Origin: Deltaproteobacteria bacterium HGW-Deltaproteobacteria-14 | GTDB lineage: Bacteria; Myxococcota_A; UBA9042; PHBI01 | Direction: 5' to 3' | NCBI GenBank assembly: GCA_002841945.1 | Contig: PHBI01000059.1 | Span: 1 to 33,476, forward strand | DNA: 33,476 nt | In this document: positions 9,689 to 21,600 of the stretch, piece after piece | Layout: each line of letters begins with the position of its first letter | How positions within the stretch are numbered: position 1 is the stretch's first letter | Notes under the pieces: generated by a model | Database searches by the model: none | Told to the model about the DNA's origin: nothing | What the model saw: the letters and a program-made list of their open reading frames with translations, nothing else | Made by a program: the position numbers and the translations under genes

Positions 9689-12600
9689 ATGCGCGTGCAA
9701 CTGAATGCGTTGGCTGCTACGTGGGCCGCCGTCGCCGCGGCGCTGCTCACGCTCGCCGCGTGCGGCGAGGCCCCGGACGGACCTCGGGACACCGCGCGCG
9801 TCGCTATCAGCACGGCGGCGCTCCGCCTGCCGGGGATCAGCGACGTCGAGTACACCGTGACCGTGCGCAACGCCGCCGGCGACACGGTCTGGACCAAGGC
9901 CGTCAGCTCGTCGCAGTACGGCGACGGCGCGGGCGCGTTCAGCTACGTCGGCAGCTGCGACGCCGCCTCGAACCCCAACCAGGTGCAGCTCGTCATCGAC
10001 CGGCTCGTGGACAGCGCCGGCGCCACGGTCGCCCCCGCGACCTACCGCAACCCGTCGCCGGTCATCCAGCCGGTGACCTGCGTCGACAACGCCGACACGC
10101 CGGTGAACTTCGACATCACCGTGGTCCGCGCCGCCCAGCAGGGCTTCTTCGACGTCGCGGTCGAGTTCGACCAGATCTTCTGCTCGGCCAAGCTCGACTG
10201 CCAGGACGCGTTCCTACACGACCCGAGCGCCGGCGAGCGCGGCCCCTCGGCCGTCCTCGGGTTCGCCTGCACCGCCGGCGACGGCGCCCCCACCTGGCTC
10301 TACTTCGCCGACGACGTCGTGGTGCGGTGCGGCGACCGCACCTACTTCGTCGACCCGAGCGCCGGCCCGGGCAACATCGGCGCCGACCCGCCGGCGCTCT
10401 TTCAGACCGCGGTCTACCGCGGGCGCGAGGCGTTTGCGGGGCTCGAGAAGTGCTACTGGAACGTGGCCGTCGGGATCGACACGAGCGAGGCCCCGTGTAC
10501 GCTGACCGCCCGCGCGACGGCGACGTCGAAGGCGTTCGTGGACGGCCACACCCCGCCGGGCGCCGTCCGCCCCGAGATCGTCTGGGACGCCGTGCCCATC
10601 CAGGGCGCCGGCGCCACCCTGAGCTGCGGTGACCACCCCCTCGACGGCCCCGGGAGCCTGGTCCACTCGGCCTACATCAGCGCCGCCGGCGCGAGCTACC
10701 GCCACGAGCTGGCGTGCGCCACCGGCGTCGTCTCGACCGCGCCGGGGATCGCCTGCGGCGACGAGGGCGGCCCCTGCGCCCTCGACGACCCGTGCGCCCT
10801 CGGGACCTGCCAGGCGGGCGCCTGCGTCACCACCGGCCAGCTGCCCGACGGCGCGCAGTGCACCCTCGCCGGCGCCTGCTCGCCGCTGAGCGAGTGCGTC
10901 TCCGCCTGCGCTGGGGGCGCGTGTGAGGGCGCCCAGCCGTCCCAGCCGCTCGCCGCCGCGTCCCTGCCGGCGACGGGCCTCATCGCGGACGGGGCCGACG
11001 ACAGCCGCGCCATCGGCTACCTCGCCAAGGGCGCGGGCGGCGTCGCAGCGGTCGACACCCAGGACCCGACCGCCCCAACTCCCCGGGGCGCCTGGAGCGA
11101 GGGCGGCGTCGACTGCACCGAGGTCGCCGTCCACGAGGTGGACGCGCACGTCTACGTCTTCGCGGCCTGCGGCGCCGCGGGCGTCAAGGTCCTCGACTTC
11201 ACCGATGCCGACGCGCCGGCCCTGCTCGCCACCCTCACCCACGCGACCGCGGCGACGACCGTGGCGCTGCTCGGCCCCTGGCTCTACGTCGGCGACGGCG
11301 CCGACGTCCGCGTCTACGATGCCACCGACCCGGCCAACCCGCTCGCCTACGCCGCCTTCACCGCCGCGACCGGCGGGGCGAGCGTGTTCCGCCTCGGCGC
11401 CTGGGGCGACCGTGTCTACGTCCTGCTGAGCACGGGCGCGGTCGTCGTCCTCGACGCCACCGCCCGCAGCGCGCCGAGCACCCTCCACACCTGGGCCGGC
11501 TACGCGGGTCCGACCGGCTTCGCCGTCGAGCGCGGGGTCGTCTACGTCGCCTACGACGGGCCGGGCTTCTACATCGTCGACTTCTTTGGGGCCAACGTCA
11601 CCGCCCCGGTCGTGCTGTACCACGACGGCGGCTCGCGCATCCTGCACCTCGCCGTGTACGGGCGCTACGCGGTCCTCGGGTACGCCGACGGCCGCTACGT
11701 CACCCTGAGCCTGCGCCTGCTCGCGCGCCCCAAGGTCCTGACCTCGTCCTACGCCGCCTCCACGGTCACCGGCGTCGCCGTCTTCCGCACGGGCGTCGCG
11801 CTCTGCGCCTACGGCGTGGACTTCGAGCTGCTCGACTTCTTGCCGTTCCTCGTCGGCACCTCGCCCCCCGAGGGCGCGATCGGCCTCTACGCGGGCGATC
11901 CCATCGACCTGCGCTTCTCCGAGGCCCTCGACCCGGGCAGCGTCGGCGCCGTCAGCGTGCTGTTGAGCGCGGCCGCCGGGGGACAGCGGGCCGGCACCCT
12001 GACCCAGCCGTCCCCCGACACCCTGCGCTGGACCCCGGGCGCCCCCTTCGACGTCGGCGCCTACCTCGCGCTCGTCGCGAGCGTCGCCGACCTCGGCGGC
12101 CACCCCGGGCCGCTCGTCGGCGACCGCCTGAGCTTCGAGATCGGCGCGCGCTACGTCGCCACGCCGGATCTGCCGCTGGCGCTGCTCGGCGGCCAGCCGG
12201 TGCGCTTCACCTGGTCTTTGCCCGGCGGCGCCGCCACGAGCGCCCGCCTCATCGTCTCGACCGACGTCCAGGGCACGAGCCCCTACTACCCGTTCGACGC
12301 CGTCACCGGCCTCGCCACCCCGGGCGGCGACGGCGGCTACGAGGCGTGGTGGACGCCGCCGCTGGTCACCGCCGCGACGACCTTCTGGGTGGTCGTCGCC
12401 GCCGAGATCGACGGCGTCACCTACTACGGCCAGGTGCGCACCGTCAGCGTCGGCGTGAACCCCGACGGCTGCGCCGGGGACGCCTGCCCACCGGCCGCCG
12501 GGACGCTGCTCGACGAGCAGCCCCGCGACACCCTGGTCGGCGCCGTCCACGACGCCGTGGAGGACGGCGACCTGGTCTACATCGCCGTCGGCGCCGGCGG

Positions 12601-15600
12601 CCTCGAGATCCGCGATCAGTCCGATCCGAGCGACGTCGTCGTCGTCGGCACCTGGACCGACGGCAGCGCCGGGCTCGACTGCCGCGAGCTCGCGCGCGAC
12701 GGGGACGTGGTCTACCTGGCCTGCGGCGACGCGGGCGTGAAGTGCGTCAACGTCGCCGACCCCACCGCGCCCTTCGCCATCGGCACGATCACGACCAGCA
12801 GCGCGGCCACGACCCTCGCCATCCTGGGCCACGCCCTGTACGTCGGCGTCGGGATCCGCGTGGCGATCTACGACGTCACCGACCCGCTCGCGCCCGCCTT
12901 CGTCGCCTGGCTCGGCGGCGCGCTGGGCGAGGGCCCGACCACCATCGTGCGCGTCGTCGTCGACGGCACGACCGTCTACGCCTACTTCGGCCAGGGCACG
13001 ATCATCGTGTTCGACGCCGCGATCAGCGCGCTCGCGCCGGTCTGGGTCCGGGTCATCGCGCCGCTCTACGGCGGCCTCGTCGCCACCGACCTCGCGGTCG
13101 TCGACGGCCTCGGCTACCTCGCGTTCCTCGGCGGCGGGCTCTACATCATCGATCTCCGCGCCGTGCTCGTCAGCGGGCCGTTCACGTGGATCGTGCTGTG
13201 GCACGACGGCGGCTCGCAGCTCGTCCGCGTCAGCGTCGTCGGCCGCCTCTTCGCGTGCCTCTACGCCGACGGTCAGACCCTCGTCGCCACCGCGGCCATC
13301 CCGACCAAGCCGTGGGTGCTGTCATCGACCGACGGGACCGGGCTCGCCACCGGCCTGCGGCTGCTCTCGCGCTGGGTCTTCGTCGGCGCCGGCCTCGCCC
13401 TCCGCGTCATCGACGTGCCCCCCCACGTGATCTCGAGCTCCCACCGCGACGGCACCCGCGGCGCCTGCCCCGACGTGCCGCTGGACCTGTGGTTCTCCTC
13501 GCCCATCGACGGCGCCACCGTCGACGCGACCACCGTCGACGTGGCCGGCCTGCCCGGGCAGCGCACGACCAGCGACGCGCGGGTGCGCTTCACCCCCGAC
13601 AGCGCCTACACCTCGGGGACCAAGGCCGTCACCGTCTCGCAACCCGACATCTTGAACCTCCGCGCCACCTCCGGGCCGACCCGCGGCTACGCCGCCAGCT
13701 TCGAGATCGCCGACGTCTGCGGCGGCTGGTCGGCCACCCCCGACGCCGTCCTCGCCGGGACCCCGGTGGCGCTCAGCTGGACCGTCTCGGGCGTCACCCC
13801 CGACGCCACCTACGTGCACTTGTCGACCTGGCCCGACCCGGGAGACGCCTTCGCCCGCACGACGACCGTCACGGGCGTCGCCGCTGGCGGCGGCTTCGGC
13901 GCCATCTGGGACGTGCCCGCCGACGCGACCGCCGCGGTCTGGTACGCCGTCGTCGAGGTGCGGGTCGGCAACGTCTCCTACTGGAGCCCCATCACCCGGG
14001 TCGACGTCGGGCTCGCCCTGGCCCACGGGGCCGGGGTGGCCGGCGACGCGATCCTCGACGCCGTCGACGACGGGCCTTACGCCTACGTCGCCACCGGCGT
14101 CGGCCTCGCGATCCACGACGTCACCGACCCCGCCCACGCCGTCGTCCTCGGCCGCTGGGCCGACCCGGGCCTCGGCACCTGCGAGGCCGTCGCCGCCGCC
14201 GCGCCCTACGTCTACCTCGCCTGCGGCGCGAGCGGGGTCCACGTCATCGACGTCTCCGTGCCGTCGGCGCCGGTGCGCGTCTACGTCATCAACCAGCCCG
14301 GCGCCTTCGGCCTGACTTTGTATGGCGACGTCCTCTACGTCGCCTTCGGCGCCGACATCGCCGTCTGGAACGTCGCCGACCCGCGCGGTCCCGTCTACGT
14401 GCGCACCATCGTCACCGGCTCGACCTCCCTCATCGTCCGCGTCACCGCCTCCGACGGCGTCCTCTACGCGCTCTTCGCCGACGGCGTCGTGTGCGCCTGG
14501 GAGCTCTTCGGCGTGCGCTTCGACCCGGCGCTGCTGCGGACCGTCGCCAGCCTCTACCCGGGCAAGCCGGGGGTCGATCTGGTCGTCCTCGACGGCGTCG
14601 CCTACGTCGCCTACGGCGGCGGCGTCGGCCTCGTCGCCATCGACGTCCACCAGATCCGCCTCGGCGGCTGGGTCGCCGTCGCGCTCTGGGTCTACGGCCC
14701 ACCCGAGGCCGGGGCGGACATCGTCCGCGTCCACGTCCGCGGCGGCCTCATCTCGCTGGTCTACAGCACCGGGCGCCTCATCATCGGCGGCCTGCGCTAC
14801 GGCCAGGTCTTCGTGGTGCTGTCGTCGACGATCCGGAGCGGCGCCCCGACCGCCGTCCACATCTTCGCCTCGGGCTACGTCTTCGCCGCCTACGGCCGCG
14901 CCTGGAGCTACGTCGACCCGCCGCTCTTCCTCGTCGCCAGCGTGCCGGCCAACGGCGGCGCGACCTGCGGCGCGGCCGAGCTCGCGCTCCTGTTCTCGGC
15001 GCCGGTCCGCGCCGCGAGCGTCAACCCGCGCAGCCTCGTCGTCGAGCGAGCCGGCGCCGCGGTCGCCGGCAGCTGGTCGGTCAGCGGCGAGTTCGTGACC
15101 TTCTCGCCCGCCGCCCCCCTCACCGACGGCGCCTACGTCGTGCGCGTCACCGACGCCCTCGAGAACGCGCGCGGCACCGGCGCCATCGCGACCACCGTCG
15201 GCTTCGACGTCGGCGCGGCCTGCGTCACCATCACGAGCTCGCCCGGTCGCGTCCTCGGCGGCACCGTCGCCCGGGTCGGCTGGGCCGTCACCGGCGGCGC
15301 CCCGTCGAGCCAGCGCCTGCTGCTGTCGACCTCGCCGAGCCCGGCCTCGGCGCCGCTCTACGAGGTCGCGGGCGCCAGCCCCGCCAGCTGGACGACGCCG
15401 GAGGTCGCCGTGGCGACGACCTGGTACGCCCAGGCCGAGGCCGTCGTCGGCGGCGTCACCGTGCGCAGCCAGGTCGTCAGCTTCGTCGTCGAGCCGACCC
15501 TCGGCGGCTTCACCGCCGGCCCCGGCGAGAGTATTTTGGCCGTCGTCGAGGGCGAGGGCGAGCTCGCTTACGTCGCCCTCGGCGTCGGCTTCGCCGTCCG

Positions 15601-18600
15601 CTCCATCGCCGACCCGGACCACCCGATCGAGCTCGGCCGCTGGACCTACACCGGCAGCGGCACCTGCGACACCCTCGCCGTCCACGGCACGACCGTCTAC
15701 CTGTCCTGCGGCGTGGGCGGCGTGCAGATCATCGACGCCTCGGACCCGCTGAGCCTCGTCTACGTCGGCGTCATCGCCGTCGACGCCGGCAACCTCGCCG
15801 TCAGCCTGGTCGTCGTCGGCGACGCCCTCTACCTCGGCCTCGCCAACGGCGACGTCCGCGTCTACGACATCAGCGTCGCCTTCGTCCCGGTCTACGAGAC
15901 CGTCATCGTCGGCCCGGGCGCCGGCCTCGTGCGCGTCTACGTCGACGGGCTGCGGCTCTACGTCCTCTACCTCGACGGCACCGTCGGCGTGTATGGCCTG
16001 AGCGACATCTACGCGCCAGCGTTCGTCCGCCTCGTCGCGACCTACTACGTCGGCGTCGCGGTCGACATCACCCTCATCGACGGCGTCGCCTACGTCGCCT
16101 ACGCCGATGGCGGCGTCTACATCATCGACGTGCGCGGCGCCCCGGCCCTGCTCGGTCACGTCGCGGGGCTCGCGGGCGCCGGCGCCATTGTCGGCATCCA
16201 CGTCCACAACGGCGTGCTCGCGGTCATCTACGCCGGCGGCGCCTTCGTCACCGTCAACGTCGTCGACCCGGCGAACGTCTACGTCATCGCCCAGAGCTGG
16301 GCCGTCGGCACGCCGAGCGTCGTCTACATCTTCCGCAGCGGCTACGCCTTCTGGGCCCTCGGCACCGTCGTGCGCTTCGTCGACCTGCCGCCGATCCTGC
16401 TCGGCGCGTGGCCCGGCAGCGCCCTGGCCTGCGGCAGCCAGGCGTTCGGGTTCCGCTTCTCGACGGCCATCGACCCGGCGTCGGTGACGACCACCGCCGT
16501 CACCGTCACCCGCGCCGGCCTCCCGGTCAGCGTCACCCGCGCCGTCTCCGGCGACCTCGTGACCGTGACGCCCACCGCCACGCTCAGCGGCGAGGTCACC
16601 TTCACCATCAACGCCGTCGCCAACGTGCGCGGCACCGTCAGCGCCATCGCCGAGACCCGCACGTTCACGATCTCGCCGATCTGCCTCGCCTGGACGGCCA
16701 GGCCGCTCAACGTCATGAGCGGCCAGTCGGCGACCTTCGGGTTCGCCGCGGTCGGCGGCGCGGCCAGCGCCGGCGAGGTCGTGTTCGGCCCGCTGAGCAC
16801 CCCGCGCGCGCTCTGGCAGGCGAGCGCGGCCGGCGCCAGCGGCCCGAGCTTCAGCGCCGCGTGGACCGCCCCCGACGCCTCGACGCCGACGACCTGGGGC
16901 GCCTACCCGCGGGTGACCACCGCCGCCGGCGCCCTCGACGGGCCGCTGACGACCTTCACCGTCCTGCCCGAGCCGTGCAGCCTCGCCCCGCGCTGCGACG
17001 ACGGCAACTCCTGCACCGACGACAGCTGCACGACCTATTACGGCTGTACTTTCGCGAACAACGACGCCAACTCCTGCGACGACCAGAGCCTCTGCACGAC
17101 CGGCGACTTCTGCCAGGACGGCGCCTGCGTCCCGGTCAGCGTGACGAGCTGCACCCCGGCGACCTGCGAGGTCGCGAGCTGCGACCCGGCGACCGGCGCC
17201 TGCGACGTGGCGACCGCCGGCAACGGCACCGTCTGCGACGACGGCGACCCGGCGACGGCTGCCTCGGTCTGCGACGGGGGCGCCTGCGTCGAGGTCACCG
17301 GCGGGACCACGCTGGGGGGCGTCGTCATCGCGCCCGACCCGGTCTACGGCACCATCATCCGGCGCGTCTTCCAGGTCGGCATCTACGCCTACGTCGCCCT
17401 CGAGTACGGCGGCCTGCGCATCCTCGACGTGAGCGACCCGAACCACCCCATCGACATCGGCAGCTGGGCGCTGGGCGGGGGCCGCGACGGCTGCACCGAC
17501 GTCGTCGTCGACGGCGACTACGCCTACCTGACCTGCGGCGACGAGGTGCACATCATCGACGTCCACGTCGTGGGCAGCCCGACCCTGGTCCACACCCTCT
17601 CTCACCCAGGCGCGACCTCGGTCATCGTCGTCGACGGCCACCTCTACGTCACCGCGGGCGGCGTCCTCTACAGCTACACCGTCGGGGTCTACGGCTACCC
17701 CGCCTACATCGGCAGCTACCCGCTGATCAGCGGCGGCGGCACCATCGTCCGCGTCTGGTACGCGAACGGCCACCTCTACACGGTCTCGGCGACGGGGGTC
17801 ATCCGCGTGCTCGCGCTGAGCGGCGGCGTGCCGACGCTGGCGTGGACCTGGTACACCTGGCAGCTCACCGGCGGCAGCTGGGTCGTCACCGACATGGTGG
17901 TCATCGGCCACTACGTCTACGTGTCCTACGCCGGCGGCGGGGTCTACGCCTTCGACGTCTCGTCGCCCAACGCGCCGACGCTGGTCTGGTGGAGCGGCCC
18001 CGGGGTCGTCACCCGCATCGCCTACGCGGGGGGCGTGTTCGTCTACGGCTACGCCGACGGCAGCACCGTCACCGCCAGCGTCAGCGACCCCGCCCACCCG
18101 GTCACCCTGGCGTGGACCTACGGCGGCGTCGGGGTCACGGTCCCCGTCTCGGCCGTCCAGGTCCTCATCTCGCTCGACGGCGTCGCCACGACCTTCGTCG
18201 GCGCCGGCGCCACGGCCACCCTCGTCGACGTGCCGCCCTACGTCGTCGGCATGTCGCCCTACCCCGGGACCGCCGGGATCTGCGCTCAGGGGCAGATCGA
18301 TCTCTGGTTCTCGAGCGACATCGATCCGGCCTCGATCGACGCCTCGACCTTCGCGGTGACCGACGACCTCGGCGCGGCGGTGGCCGGCACCCGCGTCGTC
18401 AGCGCCAACCGGGTCAGCTTCCTCCCCGACGGCGGCGCGATGCCGGCGGGCGACTATCACGTCGCGGTGACCGACGGGATCAAGAACACCCGCGGGACCT
18501 CCGGCAGCCTCGACGGCTACGCGGCCGACTTCGGCGTCGCCACCGCGTGCCTCCAGTGGGTCACCGCGCCGAGCGGCGTCGAGCGCGGGGTCACCGGGAC

Positions 18601-21600
18601 CTTCGCCTGGGACGTCATCGGCGCGACGGCGGACTCGGGCGAGCTGCTCATCGCCGCCGAGGTCGACCCGCGCTCGCCGCTCGCCACCCCCGAGGTCGTC
18701 ACCGCGACGCCCACCGCCCAGGGCTTCACGCTGAGCTGGACCGCGCCGCTGCTCGACGCCAACACCGTCTACTACGCCGTCCCGCGCGTGGTCATCGGCG
18801 GCACCGCGCTCGACGGCCCGGTCGTCAGCTTCGTCGTCGCCTACTACGGCTGCTACTGCGCCCCGGGCGATCAGTGCGAGTACGGCCTGTGCGTGGCGCC
18901 GCCGACCTGCACCGCCGGCTTCGACGACTGCAACGGCCTCTACAGCGACGGCTGCGAGACCAACATCGCCGCCTCCGACCCGCTCAACTGCGGCGGCTGC
19001 TACGTGGCGTGCGGCGGGGGCGTCTGCAGCGGCAGCACGTGTCAGCCCTCGGTGCTCGTCAGCGGCGCCGGCGCCGGCATCATCGGCGTCGCCGTCGACG
19101 ACGACAAGGTCTACTGGGGCGCGCGCGACTCGGCCCTGCTCTCGCGCGCGGACAAGGACGGCAGCGGCGCCGAGGTGCTCGCCAGCGGCTACTACAACAA
19201 CGACGTGGCGGTGGACGCCGACTGGATCTACTTCACGACCTACACCCAGGGCACGGTGCACCGCATGCCCAAGGCCGGCGGCCCGGTCGAGCTCCTCGCC
19301 CACGGCCAGCCGACGCCCTACCCCGTCGCCCTCAGCGGCGACGACCTCTACTACACGAGCTGGAGCTCGGGCGAGGTGCGCCGGCTCTCGCTGCGCGACG
19401 GCGGCGTCGACACCGTCGTCAGCGGGCTCGCCACCTACACCGGCGGCCTGGTGGTCGACGCCGGCACGCTGTTTCTGAGCGCGTCGAGCGGCGACATCTA
19501 CACCCTGCCGGTCGGCGGCGGGGCCGCGACGCTGCTCGCGTCGACCGGCGTCAACGTCCACACCCTCGACGTCGACGACCGCTACGTCTACTTCGGCAGC
19601 GGCACGGCGCTCGGCCGCGTCCGCCGCGACACCGGGGCCATCGAGACCTTCTCGACCCTCGGCAGCCCCTACGGCGTCGCCGTCGACGACCGCTTCCTCT
19701 ACTGGGCCAACCACGCCGACGGCACCATCAACCGCATCGCCAAGCCCATCGAGGCCGACACCGGCACCAACCTCGTCTGCCGCGCCGGCCGCGCGGACTG
19801 CGACGGCGCCGGCGGCAACGACTGCGAGACCGACACCGAGCGCGACCGCGCCCACTGCGGCGCCTGCGGCGTCAGCTGCGGCGCGGGCGAGGTCTGTAAC
19901 GCCGGCGTCTGCGGGGCGCTCGCCTGCGCGCCCGAGCGCGACGACTGCGACGGGGACGTGCTCACCGGCTGCGAGGCGGCGCTGCGAAACGACCCCGCCA
20001 ACTGCGGCGGCTGCGGGACGGTCTGCGCCAGCGGCGTGTGTATGGACAGCGCGTGCGTCGACGGGCCCGCGCGCCACAGCTGCGTCGCGCACCTGAACGC
20101 CGGCGAGGCCGTCAGCGGCTACTTCTTCGTCGACCCCGACGACGGCGGCCCCGCCCCGAGCGTGCCGGTCTACTGCGACCAGGAGACCGACGGCGGCGGC
20201 TGGCTGGTCGTCGCCCGCGCCGCCGACACCAACGGCTGGCCCGGCGACTACGAGTTCCGCGCCGCGGCGGGCGCCCACAGCCTGCTCGAGACCGACCACA
20301 CCACCGGCCAGGCCGACACCATCCAGTTCAGCCAGGCCCTCGACGACGTCTGGGCCGACGCCAGCGCCGAGGTCGGGGTCCAGTACTACTGCTACGACAC
20401 CACCAACCCGGGCCCGACGACGTTCTGGGCCAAGGTGCCGGCGCTCGACTACGCGTCCCTGGCCACCGCGCTCAGCGACGACAACCCCGACGTCTCATTC
20501 GCTGGCGTCACCGCCGTCAACGCCGACGGGGTCGAGGTCGCCGGCGGGCGCCTCGACGTCTTCGCGCGCGGCAACAGCGGCAGCAGCGCCTGCGGCAACA
20601 GCTACGCCGGCCAGAGCGGCGTCAAGCTGACCTGCGTCAGCGGCCAGCAGCCGATGAACCCGAGCGGCGTCTGGATGCTGACCGACTACTCGGGCGCCTA
20701 CACCGAGGTGTCGAGCTGCGGCCACATCGGCGGCGACGCCCTGCCCTACTACGCCGGCGAGGTGCGCCTGCGCGAGCACCCGTGCACCGACGGCTTCCAG
20801 AACGCCGAGGAGAGCGACGTCGACTGCGGCGGCCCGGTCTGCTCGGCCTGCGGCGCCGGCGACGTCTGCCGCGACGCGCGCGACTGCGACAGCGCGGTGT
20901 GCACGGCCGGCGTCTGCCAGGCGCCGACCTGCAGCGACGGGGTGGTCAACGGCGACGAGGAGGGCTTCGACTGCGGCGGCAGCTGCCCCGACGACTGCAC
21001 CGGCATCACCTGGCAGAACCTCATCGGCGTCACCGAGATCTACACCAACGACGGCGCGGGCCTCGACAAGGTCAGCGGCGGCGGCACCAGCTGGGACGGG
21101 GGCGCGAGCTCGATCGAGACCCTCACCGGCGACGGCTACCTGCTCTTCAAGACCGCCGAGGTGAACACCCACCGCATGATCGGGCTGTCCAACGGGGACA
21201 GCTCCGCGAGCTACCCCGACATCGACTTCGCCTGGTACCCCCACGGCGGCGCCGCCACCCAGATCTACGAGGGCGGCGCGCACCGCGGCGACTTCGGCGC
21301 CTACTACACCGGGGACGTGTTCCGGGTCGAGGTGATGAACGGCCAGGTGCGCTACGCCTACAACGGCGTCGGGCGCTACGTCTCCACCGTGGCCCCGACC
21401 TTCCCGCTGGGCGTCGACACCTCCCTTTACGAGATCGGGAGCACGGTGCGCGGCGCCCAGCTGCGCGCGTGTACCGCCGCGGACCCCATCTGCGTCTTCG
21501 GCCGCGCGTGGAAGAACCCCTACGGCCTCACCGGCGACGGCGACACCCTGACCAAGGACCCGACCTGGACGAGCGCCGGCTGGAACGCGGGGGCCTCGTC

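Noticed and set aside
12346..19899. A 2,517-codon open frame overlapping the giant gene on the same strand
   Set aside because: It is extremely Arg/Pro-rich with no recognisable domain. In DNA with G/C at nearly every third position the other frames rarely contain stop codons, so this is a shadow of the real gene.
13322..20299. A 2,325-codon open frame on the minus strand, and similar ones at 10214-13204, 20495-23248 and 23396-27715
   Set aside because: Composition is Val/Asp/Ala/Arg-rich with no signal, motif or ribosome site; it mirrors the repeats of the plus-strand gene. The same applies to the antisense frames over the atp genes and the GH16 gene.
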